Source: Acanthamoeba sp. SK_2022b
Taxonomy: Eukaryota > Discosea > Longamoebia > Acanthamoebidae
Reading direction: 5' to 3'
Length of the DNA stretch: 64,000 nucleotides
Assembly: GCA_027943245.1 (NCBI GenBank)
Contig: JANDJZ010000073.1
Location: 1 to 64,000, forward strand
The notes under the pieces are model-generated. The model had not been told where the DNA came from, ran no database searches, and saw only the letters and a list, made by a program, of their open reading frames with translations. Shown here in pieces: positions 58,075-64,000 of this stretch. The translations under genes and the position numbers were made by a program. Positions within the stretch are counted from its first letter, which is position 1, and every line of letters starts with the position of its first letter.

Positions 58075-58143
58075 TTCGCTTGATTTAAAAATAAATATTC
58101 GCTTTTATTGCTTTTCTCTTTTGAGTTTGGTTTCTTTGCGGCG
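58075..58143. promoter_or_regulatory. Short bidirectional promoter between TPR gene and MIX23
   Basis: Only 69 bp separate the two start codons. The spacer is AT-rich (TTAAAAATAAATATTCG) in a GC-rich neighbourhood, so both 5' UTRs must be very short and share core promoter DNA. Both products look mitochondrial, which fits co-expression. This is an inference. Confidence 0.55.
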
Positions 58144-58820
58144 ATGGAATTGAAGGAGGAAGACCTCATCCCTTGCGAGGATTTCAGCTATTTTGAGGCC
58201 AGACTGAACGCACTGCGAAAGGCAGACGACCTCATCTCGATTGAACTCAACAAGATTGATGTCAATTCACAGGCAGAGTGCGGCAACATATGGAAGAAGC
58301 TGACTGCAGGCATTTCTCCCTCTTCACATCATCCTCAGCCACAGATTGTGGCCTGTTGGGCTTTGCATTTCCTGGAATTTGCGAGTTGAGCAGTGCGCCA
58401 TGGTCACTCCACAACGCTGACAGTTGTGCTGGCAATAGGGTATGAGCTGCGGGATCGGTCCATTCATCGGTGCTTGGACGCTGCAACCAAAAGCGTGGCG
58501 GCGCTTCGTGCTGAGGTCAAGGCCAACCCCGACGACACTGATCTAGAGCTCGACCTCCTGCGCGAGCGGGATAAGCTCAGCAACATCAAGTGTACGCAGG
58601 CTCCCCACCGCTCGGTGCGGACATAGTGAAACCGCTTAGTGCGAGGATGCTGACTCTATGTTTTTCGTGTGCAGCTGAACTCACGGTCGAGCAGATCGTG
58701 AAGAACCGCTCACTGACCCTGTTCAAGGACAAATGTCACTCGTTTAAGGAGGCTCGCTCCTACCGGGCGGCCGCACGGGAGGTGGCCAAGGACGTGGTGG
58801 GGCCCACCAAGCGGAAGTAG
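58144..58820 (+). CDS. MIX23: MIX23 (CCDC58), mitochondrial intermembrane-space protein
   Basis: Three exons from ATG at 58144. Exon 1: CEDFSYFEARLNALRKADDL-ISIELNKIDV and SQAECGNIWKKL. Exon 2: YELRDRSIHRCLDAATKSVA and LELDLLRERDKLSNIK. Exon 3: AELTVEQIVKNRSLTLFKDK-CHSFKEARSY, ending VVGPTKRK. The Cys spacing and the ELxVE-IVxxRS-FKDxC segment match the MIX23 family, whose Cys pairs are oxidised by the Mia40 system. Exon 1 must be spliced because its frame stops at 58388. The phase fits either a GC donor after CTGACTGCAG or a GT donor after GTGGCCT. Confidence 0.88.
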
Positions 58821-58825
58821 TCTAC

Positions 58826-59200
58826 TTAGTCGTAGAAACTACGTTGGTGTCTCCATCTCTTCTCCTGTCCATATTTCTTGTTCAAGGGTAACATGATGCT
58901 TTGCTCTTTGTGGTCTTGATGCACCCGGTGTCGCTGGTGAGGCCCTCTGCGAGGTTGCCGTCCTCGCTGCTGAGTGGCGTGCACCATCTCGCGAACGAAC
59001 TGCTGGAGCTGCGTGCGGGTCAAGGTTGTACAGGGCAGTTGCACTGGCGTGCTCGACTTGGCCCGGTTTGCGATTGGTTGGTGCTGCCAAGGAAAAGGGC
59101 CAACAAAAACAAAATAAAAACAAAATTTTGTCGACAGTTGCCATAGAAGAGGAGATGAAGGAACTTCCTGCGACGAGCATCCGACGTGGAGAGCACACGA
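58826..59200 (-). CDS. Possible small minus-strand gene, unidentified
   Basis: A minus-strand stretch with a good pyrimidine tract and CAG acceptor at about 59090, followed by an exon-like frame (RTQLQQFVREMVHATQQRG). A second frame with a plausible C-terminus (SSEDGNLAEGLTSDTGCIKT) ends before the MIX23 stop. The two frames are not joined by an evident intron. No family recognised, and it may not be a gene. Confidence 0.25.
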   Translation of the reverse strand, partial: SCALHVGCSSQEVPSSPLLWQLSTKFCFYFVFVGPFPWQHQPIANRAKSSTPVQLPCTTLTRTQLQQFVREMVHATQQRGRQPRRGPHQRHRVHQDHKEQSIMLPLNKKYGQEKRWRHQRSFYD

Positions 59201-59277
59201 CTGAGTGCCGACGTAGGCGTTGCGAAGATAGTCCTGCGCTTGCCTACGGAGAGAAGAAACAGACACACGTAACAGCA

Positions 59278-59920
59278 ATGCCGGGCACAACGGGAAAGAG
59301 CAGCCTAGGGGCGCTACTCAAGCACGAACTGCAGATGATACACCAGAACTGCGGGAAGGAGCATGCAAGCGCAAGCAAAGAACTGTACTTGCCCGACTGG
59401 GTCCCGGTGATGCAGCCAACAGAAAACGACGAGGAGCTCGGAACGCCACAACTTGCTGCTGCCGCCGGATGGACCACCACGTGGCTGCGGCTGGCCGGCA
59501 CCTTGGTGCTGCTGACGGTCGTTCTCGGGTTTGGGCTAGCCGTGCAGGTGAGGGACATGGAGTGGAGCGCCGGTGAGATGGGGGATGCAGCCCAGCCAGA
59601 ACGACGAGCGGGAGTGGTGTGGGTTGAGGGTCGAAGCAACGATGTCCGTGCGGACGAAGAGGCTCCGGGCAGGTGGAGAAAGAGTCCGACGAATGAAGAT
59701 GATGAAGAAGACAACGCCAGCGCATGGAGATGGAGGCGCCAGCACGCTCGAACAGCTTACCTCCGCACACTGGTGTAGGCATGGGTATTTACTAAATGAA
59801 ACTGCGGCCCACACCGCCTATGCACTCATACGCCTCTTGGTCCAGCTTGCACTTTGGCCGGCGTCCACCTCTGGGCAATCAACTTGCCACAGCACTTGTT
59901 CAGAAGGGCAGTCCGGATGA
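59278..59920 (+). CDS. Small membrane protein, unknown family
   Basis: Two-exon reading from ATG at 59278 (MPGTTGKSSLGALLKHELQM). Exon 1 encodes an amphipathic N-terminus and a membrane helix LRLAGTLVLLTVVLGFGLAV, ending at GTGCAG/GTGAGG (59548). Exon 2 can start after AACAG near 59754 in the same phase (LTSAHWCRHGYLLNETAAHT) and has a second hydrophobic part (YALIRLLVQLALWP) before a stop. Reading straight through the donor also stays open to 59778, so the gene structure is not settled. No homologue recognised. Confidence 0.45.
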
Positions 59921-60004
59921 CTCCTTCAGACAACAACCATTGGCTAAGCTCTCACACAAAGGTGGAAGTCAACGTTGACCTTTTGTCCAACAATGCAGAG
60001 GTTC

Positions 60005-62707
60005 TCACAGAGCCTCATCTTCGATCAGGCCGTCGTTGTAGTTGACCTGGCGGATCGACGCGAGGTTGCGCCGCGACCTCCAGACCTGCCAAGCCACCAG
60101 TGCGCCAATGACGAATATCACCGACAGAATCGCCACAGGCACCGCGACCGCCACGCCCACTACCCATGCCAGAGAGTCCGATCCGCCGCTGTCCTCGCGC
60201 CTGCTGCCCAACAGCACTCCAAAGTCTGAAGTGGGCCAGTCAGGTGTTGCGCTGCTGTGGTGCTCGCTTCCGGGTTGCACACCAGGGAGGAGGGCTTGTA
60301 CCGGGGTCATATATGAGAGTGTTGTTGAATCGGGCAAAGGAAAGGACCAGCTGCGATTGCGCCACGTCGACGTCGAACTCGACCGCCGCCAGCGACGCGT
60401 TGCCGCCGGTGGCGGAGGGCACGCTGCGCACGTGCCGGCCATCGATCTCGGCGACGTTAATCAGTCGGATCTGCGTCTCCTCGCCGCTGCCGAGCGTGGC
60501 CGAGCTCCTGGCCACGAAGGTCGTCACGCCGTCGCTGCTAGCATTGCTGGTGACGTTGTTCACACGAGGCTCGATCCCCAGCCGCACCTCGAGTCGACTC
60601 TGATCGACGGTCGCCGCACGCCAGGGCCAAGCAGACATGCGTACGGTGAGCTTGGCAAAGGCCGGTGTGATGGCGAAGGTCGTGAGGTTGCCGACCGACA
60701 CGTTCGTAGTTTTGTCAAAGAGGTCGAACTGCATCTCGACTTGAGAGTCGGTGACCAGGACCGACTCGTTGTCGAAGGCCAGTGAGGCGGTGAGGACGAA
60801 GCTCTGTGTCGACTGCAAGCGCGAGTCGGGAGTTGTGGCCCGCCAGGTGCCTACCCGATGCCAAGTCACCGCAAGCCGTCAGGGATTTGAGTCATGCGAA
60901 GGAGCGCAGTAAGCGCGAACCGTTGATGAGTGTGGCCTCGCGCAAGGCACCGGAGGCGTTGGCGGCCGTGGAGACCTCGCGGATATGCGCGACGTTGAGG
61001 CCCACGGCGCTCTTGTCCTGCACCACTCCGCTCTCATCTGCGCAAGCATGTCAGACCACACCAGTATGCGTCAAGGTCGCCCAATGAGGAGCCCCCTTTC
61101 TTATCTCCCAACGCAGGGTGTTTGAGCGTGCCTTTGGGGAGAATCTGCATGCTGAGGGCCGTTAGGTTGAAGACCAGCACGGGGGTCTGCACCTCGGGCG
61201 CGGTGACGTTGGACGTGATGAACTGGGGGGAGGGCGAGGGCGAGCTCGATGGAGTCGGCGAGCGCGAAAGTGAGGGAGAAGGGGAGGCCGAAATTGAAGC
61301 CGAGGGCGTAGGAGAGGCCGACCTGGAGGGCGAGGGAGAGGCTGAGGGGGAGGGCGACCTCGAGGGACTCGGGGAGGGAGATGGAATGCATGGCGCTAGC
61401 GGTGATCAAGCAATGTGGGTGAGCCGTGTCAGTGCTCATCATTAGGTAACAAGGCCGCGGCGCCACGTACCAGAGGCAGGAGCGTAGTCACTACCACCAG
61501 TGGAGACCAGAATCGAACTCGGGTTCGTAATCTGCCCAGTGGGGCAGCTTAGACCTGGCGATGTGGCCGCGTTAGACGACAGAAGCAGCCGACATAAGGT
61601 AGGGGAAAAGCCCCTCCAAGAGTCTTCTGAGCTTCGCACCTGAGCCCTGCGCACCCACGTTGATCAAACACACGGCTCCGACTCTCCACTCTCCGCTTGT
61701 CTGAACGCCAACGGCTATTGCAAGTGCAGAGAAAGTGGTTCGACTAGCCACCAGCGCAACCATGAAGCGCGCAGTGGGCGGAGCGGTATACCACTGGGAT
61801 AACTCTCTACGTTGATGGTGATGTTTTTGTTTTGCTGCCACAGCGAGGTGTTCGATGGTCCTAAGAGCTGCACACCTGCACCAACGATTCGGTCACAGTG
61901 GCGACTGATTGTACACAAATATAGTTAAGACCAGGTTTACCGTAACGAGCGCTGATGTAGGCGTTGCCGTCTTCCAATTCACCCTCTGGTTTGCCAACAG
62001 GGACGACAGCAACACTCCCGCTGTGGGTACAGTAGTCAGAGTACTGGCTCCCGATCGTTTGGTGTGCGTGTGCGTGAGGCGTAAGTTGAGGCGCGTAACT
62101 GTTGTTTCCTGCAGCGGGGGCAGAAATGCGAAGTTCGCCGCGCTGGGTCCAGTTGGACGACCGCGCCAGCACGACACCAGAGGCAGAGTTGAGGGTGATA
62201 TTGGCGAGGCCATTTTGCTCCCAGTTGCCAAGTGGCAAGTCCACCCCTCTTCCTGGATTGCTGACTTGGATGTCCACACGTGCGTTCTGCCTCCATAGCC
62301 CATACACTGAAACGCCTAGAGGGTGTACAACATTTATAAGTGAGAGGCCACGACAATCGGGAACAGTGCGCTGCAGAAATTGAATGGGCTCACCGATTGC
62401 GCCACCCGGCACTACCACGCTGCAGCTGGAGTTCTGCTCCCAGTAGGAGTTCGCGGCGAGTGACACCGCCCCTTTGATTGCACAAACACGTCATCAGTGC
62501 GGCCTACGCGTTTTGTTTAGAGAAAGCAAAGCCAACCTACCTCCGATGGAGGCCAACGAGATGCCGAGGGGCGCCGATGGTCCCTGCTTCCAGGTGGCCC
62601 ATTGGCCGATCCTCAGGCCGTAGGTGTTGCCAAGGGCGGTCATCCGCACCTGAAGGCTACCCTCTTGAATGTAAGTATTCTGAGGATAGTTGTCCATGAG
62701 CAAGATG

Positions 62708-62780
<73 letters not shown>

Positions 62781-63669
62781 GTGAGCGTAGCGATGCAACA
62801 GACGTCAAAAAACGAGGTTGTACCGGTGCTGTCATTTACGCTGACAGTGACGCTCAACGGACCCAATTGGTGCCATGTACTGCCCTGAGAAAGCCGGATA
62901 CCTACAAGCAGTAAACAAATCGCCATAGGCCAAGCGCTTACTACTCCATAGACGGGGCATCCATCCACGTTCATGGGCGGGACATCCATCCACGATAATA
63001 TTGGAAGGAGCATTACCAACCGAGCCGAAGGTACCAAGCCCCAGCGCATCAATGGTGAGGTTTGCCGTTTGGAGCACTGAAGCACCATTAATCACATTGA
63101 CCACTGCGAGGCGGACAATGGTGCAAGTGAGGGCTGGCCTAGATCATTGAGAAAGAGCTCAAGGAGATGCGAGGAGCCTGGGCTACGAACTGCCGTTAAG
63201 GATGCGGAGAGACCCCTGTAGAGTCAAGTTGCTCATGACGTTCACTGTCTGGAGAGCGCTGCTCGAGTAGCTGAGCGTGGCCCCTCCGGCCGCGCCCCTG
63301 TAGTTCAAGGGAAGGGGTCAGCCAGATCGGGCAAGCAATAGGTCGAGCGGAAGTTTTGGCTTCGTACTCGACTGTAAGCGTCTTGTTGAAGCTGCCACCG
63401 CTTTCGGAGTAGGCACCGGATTGAACAAATACGTAGTCCCCTTCGGCCACCGCTGCGGACAGCACCGCCGCGGCGACTGACGTAAAGTCGCACCCCGTCG
63501 AGCACACAACCCCTGCTCCCTCCAGATGATGAGGAGTAAAATTCAAGAAAAATAAAAAAATTAATATTTAGTGGACCCAATCCAACGTACAGGAGCTGGT
63601 TGAGGCACAGCTGGCCAGGAATCCAACGAGGAACAAGACAAACAGCAGGACAGTGCGAAGTAGATCCAT
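60005..63669 (-). CDS. Large type I membrane protein with repeated beta-strand ectodomain
   Basis: Multi-exon minus-strand gene from ATG at 63669 with a signal peptide (MDLLRTVLLFVLFLVGFLAS). The first ectodomain exon (CDFTSVAAAVLSAAVAEGDY-VFVQSGAYSESGG) is like the start of a pectin-lyase-type right-handed beta-helix. Following exons repeat short units around W/N-x-Q-x-G with beta strands (LLRNSNWTQRGELRIS-type, LGNWEQNGLANITLNSASG, SYWEQNSSCSVVVPGG), each in its own exon. A Ser/Pro-rich spacer lies at about 61.2-61.4 kb. A membrane-proximal N-glycosylation-rich domain follows (NVSVGNLTTFAITPAF, RVNNVTSNASSDG). One helix (WVVGVAVAVPVAILSVIFVI) and a short basic tail ending GLIEDEAL complete it. 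It is probably a cell-surface protein; ligand unknown. Confidence 0.72.
62709..62778. repeat. GT microsatellite in beta-repeat protein intron
   Basis: Pure GT between two ectodomain exons. Confidence 0.97.
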
Positions 63670-63924
63670 TTCACACGTAGATAACAAACAACAAGGAGCG
63701 TCATGATCGTCTCCCGTCAAACAGTTATCTGATGGCGTTGTGGAGTTGCTGCGAACCAATAGTGTTGCGGCGGATAAATGAGTTAGTTATCATTGGTCCA
63801 TGGCCTGAGACCCGCCAACCAACCGTGGCTTAATGAAAGCGTTGCCTTGAACAGGGTGTGACCAGGAACAATAAAACAGCAAAGAAGCCGTGATCACGCA
63901 CAAGCAGAAGGGAAGGCACCTGTG

Positions 63925-64000
63925 TCATAGCTCAGTGTCATTCATCTGCACGGCGTAGTTGTCCCTCTGTGCCTCCTCCGCGGTGCGCTTGGTCTGACAG
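63925..64000 (-). CDS. C-terminal end of a minus-strand gene entering from the right
   Basis: Acceptor-like CTGTCAG at the edge, then TKRTAEEAQRDNYAVQMNDT-EL and TGA at 63925. The charged tail is too short to identify. I call it coding because of codon use and a clean stop, not homology. Confidence 0.4.
   Translation of the reverse strand, partial: CQTKRTAEEAQRDNYAVQMNDTEL

Noticed and set aside
61500..61560. T-arm-like CGAGTTCGATTCTGG on the minus strand
   Set aside because: The rest of a tRNA cloverleaf cannot be built around it.
1..64000. CRISPR arrays, operons or bacterial-type promoters
   Set aside because: The segment is clearly eukaryotic nuclear DNA (spliceosomal introns, 5S and iMet genes, poly(A) signals); no spaced direct repeats were seen.

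Overview
The window looks like a gene-dense nuclear chromosome segment of an amoebozoan, most probably Acanthamoeba (castellanii group). Coding DNA is GC- and CpG-rich, genes are packed head-to-tail or divergently, and most carry many short introns (about 50-150 nt, donors often GTACGT or GTGCG). The intact 119-nt 5S rRNA genes also fit Acanthamoeba, as do Dictyostelium-like families such as Roco kinase, RasGEF with DEP, and DOMON/b561. Exon edges are read by eye, so each multi-exon gene is given as one span from start codon to stop codon.

Left part (1-32.8 kb), host genes. An ACAP-type ArfGAP runs off the left edge (minus). It is followed by a tRNA-iMet/5S rRNA pair, a very large Roco-family LRR-Roc-COR-SAM-kinase gene (minus), a DEP-RasGEF gene (plus) and a secreted Ser/Thr-rich protein (minus). 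Next come two tandem paralogous DOMON-cytochrome b561 genes (minus), EMC4 (minus), fibrillarin (minus) and a DHHC palmitoyltransferase (minus).

Middle part (32.8-50.3 kb), a mosaic of transposable-element DNA and Pol III genes. Three strongly CpG-depleted islands (about 32.97-35.35, 43.16-46.64 and 49.49-50.15 kb) lie on the 3' side of a tRNA-Ile gene, between two facing 5S rRNA genes, and on the 3' side of a tRNA-Gln gene. A 5.6-kb APE-type non-LTR retrotransposon (LINE) with RT, RNase H and zinc knuckle sits inside a 5S rRNA gene and is flanked by a 21/22-bp duplication of 5S nucleotides 21-42. A VAMP7-type SNARE gene (plus) and a PPC decarboxylase gene (minus) are embedded in this region.

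Right part (50.4-64 kb), host genes again. There is a Rab3GAP non-catalytic-subunit-like gene that ends early (minus), a CYP7/8-like cytochrome P450 (plus), a mitochondrial TPR protein (minus) divergent from MIX23/CCDC58 (plus), and a small membrane protein (plus). A large type I membrane protein with repeated right-handed beta-like segments (minus) follows, and then the tail of one more minus-strand gene.

The most interesting signals concern Pol III loci. These are the site of LINE insertion in a 5S gene, a conserved element 22-42 nt upstream of all three 5S genes, two divergent 5S/tRNA-iMet pairs that look like duplicates, CpG-to-CpA changes in the LINE-split 5S gene, and CpG-depleted element islands abutting Pol III gene 3' ends.
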